A stretch of 64,000 bases of DNA from positions 1,860,001 through 1,924,000 of the forward strand of contig NZ_CP102275.1 of assembly GCF_025149465.1 (NCBI RefSeq), read 5' to 3'. Each line of letters starts with the position of its first letter. The first letter of the stretch is position 1. The notes under the pieces were generated by a model that saw nothing but the letters and a program-made list of their open reading frames with translations, ran no database searches and had not been told where the DNA came from. Shown piece by piece: positions 56,648-64,000 of the stretch. This stretch comes from Thomasclavelia spiroformis DSM 1552 (GTDB taxonomy: Bacteria; Bacillota_I; Bacilli_A; Erysipelotrichales; Coprobacillaceae). The position numbers were made by a program, and so were the translations under genes.

Positions 56648-59600
56648 CTTCAACACTAGGAACTAAGTTTTCTACAGCTGTTTGTAAATCAGCTAGTGCA
56701 TTATCAATAGCTTTTTGATTACTGTTATTATTAGCTAATACTTCATTAGCAGCAGCTAATTTTTCAGCAAATACTTGATAAGATTCTGGTGTATATTCAT
56801 CTTCATCAATATTTAAACCATTAATATATTCTTGTAATACACTACGATTTGGTAATAAATCAATACCATTTAATTTAATTACTTCTGTAATAGTTGGAAC
56901 ACTATTTGCATCCCATTCAAATTTCAATTCATAAATATTATCCCAGAATGGTAAATAGATTTCATTCAATGATTTGCTTAAAGTACCTACTTGTACCCAT
57001 TCTCTACCATTTTCACCATCTACTAACACTAATACTCTAGCATTAGAAACGTCTCCTTTTTGAATAATGTTCATTCTTGTAACATCTAATTTTTCAGAAA
57101 GTGTATAACTAATATATCCTGCTTCTGTAGTATCTGGTTTATATGCAGTAGATAAATTACTATCAAACATATTTTGTGGTGCATAACCGTTTACTTCAGG
57201 TGCACTTGCTTCAAATGCAGCATCACCAGCATTAACTGTTACTAAAAATTTAGTAAGTTCAAATGTAATTGGTGTATCTGTTTTATTAATCAATCTTACA
57301 TAACGAGCACTAGGTAAGTCTGCATTTTGTAAATCAACATCTACCCAATCAAGGTTATTTTTAGATACTTGTAAAGTTAATGCTTCACCATTTACCAATT
57401 GTAAATCAATATTTGCTAATTCTCTAATTCCTAATAATGTAACTCCAATATATTCATCAGAATTTAATGTAATAGCATCAGCTGGTGGTACAATTGATGC
57501 TTTTTCTGCATCAATTACTGTTGCAATATTCTTTAAACTTTCATTATTTGTATCAACAAAAGTATCTTTTGGTTTATTAACTCTAAAATCAGACATTTTT
57601 AACCAAACATTTTTTTCTTTAGTATTTCTAACTCGTACATAACGAGCATTGACTCCTGTTAAATCTGCTTCTACTGTTTTCTTTTCTACATTTTGACTGT
57701 AACTTCCATATACAGTATAATTTTGACCATCTGTTGAATATTCTAAATCATAGCCAGCCCAATAATCATTTCCTGAAGCACCCATAACAAATCTTACTAA
57801 ACCTAATGGTTTTACTTCACCTAAATCAAGACCAACAAAATCTCCTACTTTAGAATTTTTATTATACCATACAAAAGTATCATCGCTTTCATCAGTCAAT
57901 CTAGATTCATAATAATTACTATAAACTTCATAAGTGTCTGTTTTAATAACATTTGCAGGGTATTTAGTACCAGTATTACCACTTTCGTCATTTACTACGA
58001 TATCACGAACCCCTAACCATGTATTTGTTCTATCTGCAGTAGCAATTGCTCTAATTGCTTTTACACCTTTTAAATCAAGACCAGTAATATTTATTTCTTG
58101 TGGTAAATTATATTCTTCACCATTAACATCTATCCATTCTACTCCATCTGTAGTATATTGAACTTTAGCTCTTTGGAAAGTATCATTATAATTTCCACTT
58201 TGTCCTAATCTAAATGTAACACTATTAATATCAATTGGCTTACTATACTCAAGACCAACATATGTACCAGCCTCAATCGAATTAGGTACTTTATAAATAA
58301 TTTCCGTACTTGCGTCATTATCTAATACATTACTGATTGTACCTGTTGCACCATCTAAACGATTTGTAATAAACGTAACATTCTGTTGTCCTGGATTAAT
58401 AAGTCCTATAACTTTACCATATAAATTAGTATCTAAATTTTGCATAAACGAATAGATATGTTGTCTACCTACTCTTGCATATTCTGTATGATCAACATAA
58501 TGGAAACCATGTTCTCTTGAAGCATCATATGCAGTTTGTCCATTTGAATAATAATCCCAAATTACACTTGTTTCTTCATTATTTTGTAATGCTTTAGCAG
58601 CATTTAAATAATTTATAACTGCTTCTGTTGTATCTTTCCAACAATCTAACCAATAAATAATTTGGTCTCTTGTTCTTTCATTTCCTGGATTATTTGTATA
58701 AGTATTAGCGCAGTTTTGTAATAATGTAAATTCATCAATTAAGTCATTTGCTTGAGCAATAATATCATTTCCAGCTCTTAAATCACTCATAAATTGACTT
58801 AACTTTGGTGCTAGCTCTACAGATTCTGGAATTCCTGTATTAGAATTCATCATGTGCTTTCCAAGTTCTCTTAGAGCAATTGATGCTTCTGTATCATAAA
58901 CTGTTCCATGATCCATATAATTGAAAGAATCATGCCATACTTTTTCATAATCACTTTCACTTTCCCAGATATTCCATGCATAATCTGCATTAGCCAAAAT
59001 TCCATGTTTACTTGCTTCTGATTGTTGCATTGGATTTAAAACAATTCCAGCTATTTTTTCTGGATCAGCACCTGGAATTAAGAATCTAGTTGCTCCACCC
59101 ATGATTAATCCATCTTTAGTTTGATCACTACATGGCCAATTAATCCACATATATGGGCTTCTTGACATACTGTTATTGAAATTATTTAAGAAAGTTGAAT
59201 TTGTTGATCCAAATACTTGTCCACCAGTTTGAATGATTTTAACACTTTCAGGCATTCCTCTTAATCCTGTTACACCTGTACCATTTCCATAATAATTAGC
59301 TGGACAGAACATCATATCTGTTCTTAATCCTTCTACTGTTTCTTGTTTTTCATTTAACCAATTTGTCAAATCTGTCATTAATCTTATATAACTTGAATCG
59401 CCTCCATATGGCATAGAAGCATCATCAGCTAAGATTGCAAATTGTCTTATTCCTGCATCCATTAATTGTTCAAATTTTGTTTTAACAACATTTAAATCCT
59501 CATTATAAACTTCATCAGAATAGAATCTAAAGGCGTTTGACATAAATGGATGTAATGCATATACATAATAGCATTTACTTCTATTACCTGCTTCTGCAGC

Positions 59601-60329
59601 CATAGATATTCCTTCTAATTCTTCTTTAGTATATAATTCTCTCCAATTGCTATTATGCTTAGGATCATCTTTAGGAGCATAGATATATTGATTTAATTTA
59701 TAATCTCCTCCAAAAGTCATTAAATCTGCACGATCTTCATTTGACCATGGATTTCCATAATATCCTTCAATGAAACCTCTGGCCTTAACATCTGCATAAT
59801 CATTCATTTTCAAGTTCAAAATAGTACTATCTTCTACTTGTGTAAAAATATGTTTTAATGATGTTATCCCGTGGAAAGCAGCATCAGTATCTTTTCCTAG
59901 TACTGCAATAGTACCATCATTAATACTTAAAATATAAGAATCATATTTATCAAATAATTCTTCACTATCAATTAAATTATTTTCTTTAAAATATTTGTCT
60001 ACATAATCATCAGAATTATAAATTCCTACAACTACATTTGTTTTTTCAACATTAACAGCTTCACCAACTGTACATGTCTTATTTAATAAACCTAATACAT
60101 CAACTGTATGATCTTTAGTATAGCTATCAATTCCTTTACCATATACTACATTTACATCATCAGAAATAACAAAATTTCCTTCTCTGTAAACTACTTCATG
60201 AGGTGTTGGAAAAACAGCATATGTTTGTTCCTCGTCTTCTGCATTTACTGGATTTAATATAATCAATGAACTAAATACCATCGCAAATGTTACAACGATT
60301 GTTAATACTTTTTTTAATTTTTTCCCCAT
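55884..60329 (-). CDS. Surface beta-N-acetylglucosaminidase (GH84, NagJ-like)
   Basis: 1481 residues. A signal peptide (VVTFAMVFSSLIILNPVNA) is followed by a GH20b/GH84 N-terminal domain (FPTPHEVVYREGNF, about 40-180). The GH84 barrel has ARGFIEGYYGNPWS and the catalytic Asp pair in FAILADDASMPYG, then a helical domain (about 500-640). Three or four CBM32-like discoidin segments come next (about 650-1180). The end has four FIVAR-type modules and SVKTGDES with RRKEN. Related clostridial enzymes remove terminal GlcNAc from mucin and glycoproteins, and GH84 also includes O-GlcNAcases. AAAGGA precedes the ATG. The gene is intact and has a cre-like site upstream. Confidence 0.93.
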   Translation of the reverse strand: MGKKLKKVLTIVVTFAMVFSSLIILNPVNAEDEEQTYAVFPTPHEVVYREGNFVISDDVNVVYGKGIDSYTKDHTVDVLGLLNKTCTVGEAVNVEKTNVVVGIYNSDDYVDKYFKENNLIDSEELFDKYDSYILSINDGTIAVLGKDTDAAFHGITSLKHIFTQVEDSTILNLKMNDYADVKARGFIEGYYGNPWSNEDRADLMTFGGDYKLNQYIYAPKDDPKHNSNWRELYTKEELEGISMAAEAGNRSKCYYVYALHPFMSNAFRFYSDEVYNEDLNVVKTKFEQLMDAGIRQFAILADDASMPYGGDSSYIRLMTDLTNWLNEKQETVEGLRTDMMFCPANYYGNGTGVTGLRGMPESVKIIQTGGQVFGSTNSTFLNNFNNSMSRSPYMWINWPCSDQTKDGLIMGGATRFLIPGADPEKIAGIVLNPMQQSEASKHGILANADYAWNIWESESDYEKVWHDSFNYMDHGTVYDTEASIALRELGKHMMNSNTGIPESVELAPKLSQFMSDLRAGNDIIAQANDLIDEFTLLQNCANTYTNNPGNERTRDQIIYWLDCWKDTTEAVINYLNAAKALQNNEETSVIWDYYSNGQTAYDASREHGFHYVDHTEYARVGRQHIYSFMQNLDTNLYGKVIGLINPGQQNVTFITNRLDGATGTISNVLDNDASTEIIYKVPNSIEAGTYVGLEYSKPIDINSVTFRLGQSGNYNDTFQRAKVQYTTDGVEWIDVNGEEYNLPQEINITGLDLKGVKAIRAIATADRTNTWLGVRDIVVNDESGNTGTKYPANVIKTDTYEVYSNYYESRLTDESDDTFVWYNKNSKVGDFVGLDLGEVKPLGLVRFVMGASGNDYWAGYDLEYSTDGQNYTVYGSYSQNVEKKTVEADLTGVNARYVRVRNTKEKNVWLKMSDFRVNKPKDTFVDTNNESLKNIATVIDAEKASIVPPADAITLNSDEYIGVTLLGIRELANIDLQLVNGEALTLQVSKNNLDWVDVDLQNADLPSARYVRLINKTDTPITFELTKFLVTVNAGDAAFEASAPEVNGYAPQNMFDSNLSTAYKPDTTEAGYISYTLSEKLDVTRMNIIQKGDVSNARVLVLVDGENGREWVQVGTLSKSLNEIYLPFWDNIYELKFEWDANSVPTITEVIKLNGIDLLPNRSVLQEYINGLNIDEDEYTPESYQVFAEKLAAANEVLANNNSNQKAIDNALADLQTAVENLVPSVEADKTALKIAIDLANAITDEDLANVVPAVADEFKAARDEANAIYGDRGATQEEINNAFDRLASAMHMLDFVKGDKTALKAFINKVSGLEADKYTETTWAAFETELNEAIAVYNDENAMQEEVNNAYSELVTAFLNLRLIPDKSLLEDLINQANGLNAVNYTKATFDGLTKALNEAKAVYENPNATQEEVDNAKFTLEKAIAGLQTVTTDNTVSTPVNNGDTTTSVKTGDESLAGMFATIALLSVAGYAVLRRKEN

Positions 60330-61042
60330 ATTCTTTTCCTTTCCCGTATTACTACGTACCTAATAAACTATTTATTAAACTTTTCCCCATTAAAAATTTC
60401 CCTTATCACCTCCTATAATATCTACTTCTTTTTTTAAATAAAATAATTTTATCAAAAAGACAGAAAGAATAAATATTATTATATATTCCTCTTATCTATC
60501 TTACTATTTTCTATCCAATATATCATTACAATAACACATTCCTCTATATATTTAAGCGCTTACTTTAACAAACGTTTTATAACTAATTATTTTTTTATAA
60601 AATCAATCATATGTACATTATAATATTAGGTATTTTTTATACTTAATCAAAGAATCATTCTCATATTGTTGTAAAAAATAAATAAAAAACACAATTAATT
60701 ATTCAGCTATAAAATATAATATATTTTTAACTTTACTAAAATCATCAAATTCATATATAAAAATAACTATTATCAATATTATTTCGTAAAATAAAATTTT
60801 AAATCACATTACTTAAAAATAACAATAAAGCATAAATTTACAACATTTTTCATTTACTATAACTTCCAAGTAAAAATAATATCTTATTTATTTTACCACC
60901 CTTATTTAATTCCTTACCTCTGTTTATATTATACTACTATTAATTCATAAATACATGTCAAAATTAATATATTTTTCTATCTGTTAACATTATATCATTT
61001 ATAAATATGTAGCAAAATTCTCATAAATCAACAAATGTATCC
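60330..61042. other. 710-bp gene-free leader region of the GH84 gene
   Basis: Very AT-rich with no coding frame. It holds a cre-like site (60551-60564) and otherwise no motif that I can support. The length is unusual beside the other intergenic gaps in this cluster. Confidence 0.5.
60551..60564 (-). promoter_or_regulatory. Candidate CcpA site (cre) upstream of the GH84 gene
   Basis: On the minus strand AGTAAGCGCTTAAA matches the cre core (AAGCGCTT) with two mismatches at the edges. It is about 220 bases before the start codon. Confidence 0.45.
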
Positions 61043-61077
61043 AAAAAGGTAACATTTTCAATAAAATATTACCTTTT
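61043..61077 (-). terminator. Terminator of the GH123 gene
   Basis: AAAAGGTAACATTTT and AAAATATTACCTTTT pair with one mismatch; a T run follows on the minus strand. It resembles the GH84 terminator. Confidence 0.82.
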
Positions 61078-61089
61078 GCATAACAAATT

Positions 61090-62073
61090 TTAATTTTCTT
61101 TTCTTCTAAGTACTGTATATCCAGCTACACTTAATAATGCAATTGTTGCAAACATTCCTGCTAAGCTTTCATCTCCGGTTTTTACACTTGCAGTTGTATC
61201 ACCATTATTTACTGGTGTACTTACTGTGTTATCTACATTTGATGGTGTACTTGCTTGTAATCCTGCAAGAGCTTTGGCTAGAACATCTTTTGCATTATCT
61301 ACTTCTTCTTGAGTTGCATCTGGATCATCAAATACTGCTTTTGCTTCATTTAATGCTTTTGTTAAGCCATCAAATGTTGCTTTTGTATAGTTTGCCCCGT
61401 TTAATCCTTCTGCCTTATTGATTAATTCTTCTAATAAATCTTTATTAGGAATTAATCTTAAATCTAAGTATGCTCTTACTAATGCTTCATAAGCAGCATT
61501 TACTTCATCTTGTGTTGCTGCTGGATTATCTAATACTGCTTGAGCAGTAGTCATTGGACCAGTTAAATTATTCCATGAAGTTTCTGTATATAATTCACTG
61601 TCTAATCCATTAATTTTATCTACCATTGCTTGTAATGCAGTCTTATCTGCTACTACAACTAATTGAGCATATCCGTCTTTTAAGTTATTTAATGCATCTT
61701 GTACTTCGTATTCTAATGCATTTACATCATCATTAACAGCAATTGCTGCATCTAATGCATCTTTGAATACTTTCCATGAATCTGCTGTATAATCTTTTTC
61801 ATCAAGTTTACTGTATTCTTCAATCAATTTAATTAATTCTTCTTTATTACCTTTTTTAAAGTCTACCATTTGAATAGCTTTTGCTAAACGGAAGAATGAT
61901 GTATCAACAGTAGCTTGATCAGCATTTAGATCAGCTAAGATTGTTTCAGCTTCTGCAAGTGCTGCATTGAATTCTGTTACTACAGCAGGAATAACATCAT
62001 CTAATGCTCCTTGTTCTACAAGAGCTTTAGCAGTAGTTACTGCTGTTTCTAAGGCAACTTTATTTACTGTTCC
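61090..62073 (-). repeat. Shared FIVAR-VKTGD block, copy 5 (GH123 gene), the most divergent
   Basis: Four modules beginning NKVALETAV, NKEELIKLI, DKTALQAMV and NKDLLEELI. Only the last module and the tail (SVKTGDESLAG) are close in DNA to the other copies; the others share only protein-level similarity, and one module is extra. Confidence 0.82.
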
Positions 62074-64000
62074 TGGTGTTTCAGTTAATAGTTCTCTTGA
62101 AAGCTCAATAATTCCGTCTTTCATTCTATTTACTTCTGAATATACTAATTGACGATCAGCTTCACTTGCTGGTACCTTACTTCCATAAGATCCCCCAGCA
62201 TTTGGGATTTCCATTGAACCAACTAAATCATTAACTTTTTCTTTTAGTTCATCTGATTGTTCCATTAGATATTTTGCTTTATTAATATCTCTAATTCCTT
62301 TTTTAAGCATTTCGTATCTTGGAGTACTATAGAAAGAAGCATTATAATTTTCATCTAATTCTTCTTTTTCTACTGGGTAGATAAACCATCCATCTCCAGG
62401 TTCCCAATAACGATAACTGATGTTTTCATGCATATTGTATACATAGTTATCCCATGCCCATCTCATAAATCCGTCTGTTTGAGTAGTTAATGAATACCAC
62501 ATTGTCCAATAGTTATCTGCTGGATCACTGATTGTATAGTTACTTGGATAATCTCCTGTACATGTATAAATTGTTGTTTTCAATCCTCTTTCTTTTCGAT
62601 GTTGTGATAATGCTTGCATTTGTTCTCTATTAGCAGCATTACCTTGATTGATTGAAATATCATCAATTCTATCTGTAAAATCATAGTATTGTGGTGCTGC
62701 ATAATTCAATGCTGATGAAATTTTAAAATGATTCCCTTCTTCATCTGTAATTGATTCAATCATTTCAACAGCTGGTTCTAATTGATCCAATCCTCTTTCA
62801 TCCATTGAAATATATGTGATTTCAAACCATCCTTTTTCTTTTGAATGTTTCATGAAATCTGTTAAGAAAATTTCCCATATCTCTTTCCAGTCTGCACTTC
62901 CTGGAGTATATGATCTTTTTACTGTTTGTTGTGTTGCTTCATCATAATAAGCGATTTGATTATTCCATGGTACAATACTATAACATTTGATTTGTCCAAT
63001 TCCATTTTCTGGATCAAGTACACCACATTCAATTTGGAAATTAATCCATGCATCATACCATGTATAGTCGAATTCAAATGTTCCATCTGCATTCTTTGTC
63101 CATTTTACCATTGATAAATCATTATAATATGATTGATGATTCCATGCTTCTTCTACAATATTAGCAACAACATCTCTTCCGCCTAAATCACGATATTCTT
63201 CCATTGATGCTCTCATTAAATTAAAATGTTCTTCTGTAAAATAGAAATCTTCTGCAAGTTCATTTGAAATTCCTCCAGATGGAGTAGAACCTAATCCTAA
63301 ATAATGATTTGCAACAGAGAATGGATGTTGCCAAACTTGAATTTCTGTACCTACTTCACTAGTTTCTGGTTGTACTAAATCCAATACTTCAAATTCATAG
63401 TTAAATACATAAGGTGTTTCTAATTCATCTGCAGTTACAGTTACTGTTCCTTTATATACTCCTGGTTTAGCATCTTTTGGAACATTGATATTGATCCAAG
63501 CTTGTTGTACTTTATTAGCTTCGATATCAAGACTTCCACCTTTATAAATAATATCTGGGAATGATTTAACTGGTGCGGAAGAATTTCCACGACCAATATT
63601 AGCTTTGATTTCTTTTAGCCATTTAATTTCAACATTATCAGATGAAATAACAGCATCACCACTTACAAAATCAGTTGCTGTAATTTGAGCATTGTTTACT
63701 GCTTTTCTTGTACAAGTAATAATTTTAGAATTTAAAACATCACCTTTCCAAGCTACATCTTTCCAACTATCTTCATATGCTGCAATCAAATCATTATAGT
63801 CTTCTTGTGTGTCTAAGGCATTAATATCACCTACTGTAGCAGATAAATATTCTATAGCTGGTACTACTTTTACATCTACAGTTGCACTAACATCAGTTCC
63901 TTTAACTGTAGCAGTTACAGTTGTTGTAGCTTCCTTAGTACCAACCGCCCTAATAAGTCCATTTTCATCTACAGTTGCAACTGTTTCATCTTCACTTTCC
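61090..64000 (-). CDS. Surface GH123-like glycosidase (beta-N-acetylgalactosaminidase family), start outside the window
   Basis: The frame stays open to the end of the window, so the N-terminus with its signal peptide is missing. From the edge: the end of a Big2-like domain (ATVDENGLIRAVGTKEATTT), a beta-sandwich (KPGVYKGTVTVTADELETPY), and the barrel of the DUF4091/GH123 family with the catalytic Asp-Glu in YISMDERGLDQLEP. Next come VWQHPFSVANHY and MRWAWDNYVYN. Four FIVAR modules and SVKTGDES with RRKEN close it. GH123 enzymes of Clostridium and Bacteroides release GalNAc from glycosphingolipid or mucin-type chains. The internal start at 63789 is only a codon inside the domain, not the real start. 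Confidence 0.87.
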   Translation of the reverse strand, partial: ESEDETVATVDENGLIRAVGTKEATTTVTATVKGTDVSATVDVKVVPAIEYLSATVGDINALDTQEDYNDLIAAYEDSWKDVAWKGDVLNSKIITCTRKAVNNAQITATDFVSGDAVISSDNVEIKWLKEIKANIGRGNSSAPVKSFPDIIYKGGSLDIEANKVQQAWININVPKDAKPGVYKGTVTVTADELETPYVFNYEFEVLDLVQPETSEVGTEIQVWQHPFSVANHYLGLGSTPSGGISNELAEDFYFTEEHFNLMRASMEEYRDLGGRDVVANIVEEAWNHQSYYNDLSMVKWTKNADGTFEFDYTWYDAWINFQIECGVLDPENGIGQIKCYSIVPWNNQIAYYDEATQQTVKRSYTPGSADWKEIWEIFLTDFMKHSKEKGWFEITYISMDERGLDQLEPAVEMIESITDEEGNHFKISSALNYAAPQYYDFTDRIDDISINQGNAANREQMQALSQHRKERGLKTTIYTCTGDYPSNYTISDPADNYWTMWYSLTTQTDGFMRWAWDNYVYNMHENISYRYWEPGDGWFIYPVEKEELDENYNASFYSTPRYEMLKKGIRDINKAKYLMEQSDELKEKVNDLVGSMEIPNAGGSYGSKVPASEADRQLVYSEVNRMKDGIIELSRELLTETPGTVNKVALETAVTTAKALVEQGALDDVIPAVVTEFNAALAEAETILADLNADQATVDTSFFRLAKAIQMVDFKKGNKEELIKLIEEYSKLDEKDYTADSWKVFKDALDAAIAVNDDVNALEYEVQDALNNLKDGYAQLVVVADKTALQAMVDKINGLDSELYTETSWNNLTGPMTTAQAVLDNPAATQDEVNAAYEALVRAYLDLRLIPNKDLLEELINKAEGLNGANYTKATFDGLTKALNEAKAVFDDPDATQEEVDNAKDVLAKALAGLQASTPSNVDNTVSTPVNNGDTTASVKTGDESLAGMFATIALLSVAGYTVLRRKEN

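Overview
The window is AT-rich DNA (my estimate is about 30% G+C or less) with Firmicutes-type ribosome binding sites and intrinsic terminators. The gene content (Bce-type modules, HPr with the regulatory serine, Gram-positive sortase-type anchors, low-GC codon use) fits a host-associated low-GC Firmicute. A gut member of the Erysipelotrichia (Clostridium ramosum / Thomasclavelia type) is my best guess, not a proof. Nearly all genes from position 3978 onward are on the minus strand.

Layout. 1-3834: tail of a YbjQ-like gene, a frameshifted GNAT acetyltransferase divergent from a MerR regulator, and a MarR regulator coupled to an FUSC-like membrane protein. 3978-10062: mfd, pth and a type I pullulanase. 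10314-12051: an IS91-family element with an overlapping small zinc-ribbon gene. 12164-18354: a very large polysaccharide lyase family 8 surface protein whose signal peptide is out of frame by one base in an A tract. 18634-22915: glgP and glgB. 23314-23782: a decayed Phd/RelE toxin-antitoxin pair. 24324-25908: an unrecognised secreted/lipoprotein pair and a broken membrane gene. 26647-29731: phosphoglucomutase, corrinoid adenosyltransferase, YbaK and HPr. 29892-32852: a complete ECF transporter. 33058-35884: a membrane-anchored methyltransferase-like protein, a WG-repeat lipoprotein and a small DUF6465-like protein. 36053-39268: a group II intron of probable class C placed directly after the typA terminator and itself interrupted by an IS3-family element. 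39300-47015: typA, a pentapeptide-repeat protein, a Bce-type ABC exporter with its two-component system, and an SGNH hydrolase. 47049-64000: four large surface proteins (GH29 fucosidase, esterase, GH84, GH123), with an IS110-family element between two of them.

How it works together. Five surface enzymes (PL8, GH29, esterase, GH84, GH123) end in the same series of FIVAR modules and the same non-canonical sortase-type tail (VKTGD in place of LPxTG). Their catalytic domains point to host glycans: hyaluronan/chondroitin, fucosylated and N-acetylhexosamine-rich mucin or glycoprotein chains. glgB, glgP, pulA and pgm handle stored or imported alpha-glucan. Candidate CcpA (cre) sites lie upstream of glgB, the GH29 gene and the GH84 gene, and HPr is encoded here too, so carbon catabolite control of both sets is a reasonable inference.

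Several one-base differences fall in A/T tracts (GNAT, PL8 signal peptide, GH29 twice). They may be real decay, phase variation, or assembly errors in homopolymers; raw reads are needed to decide. The GH29 gene also has an in-frame nonsense codon that a homopolymer error would not explain.
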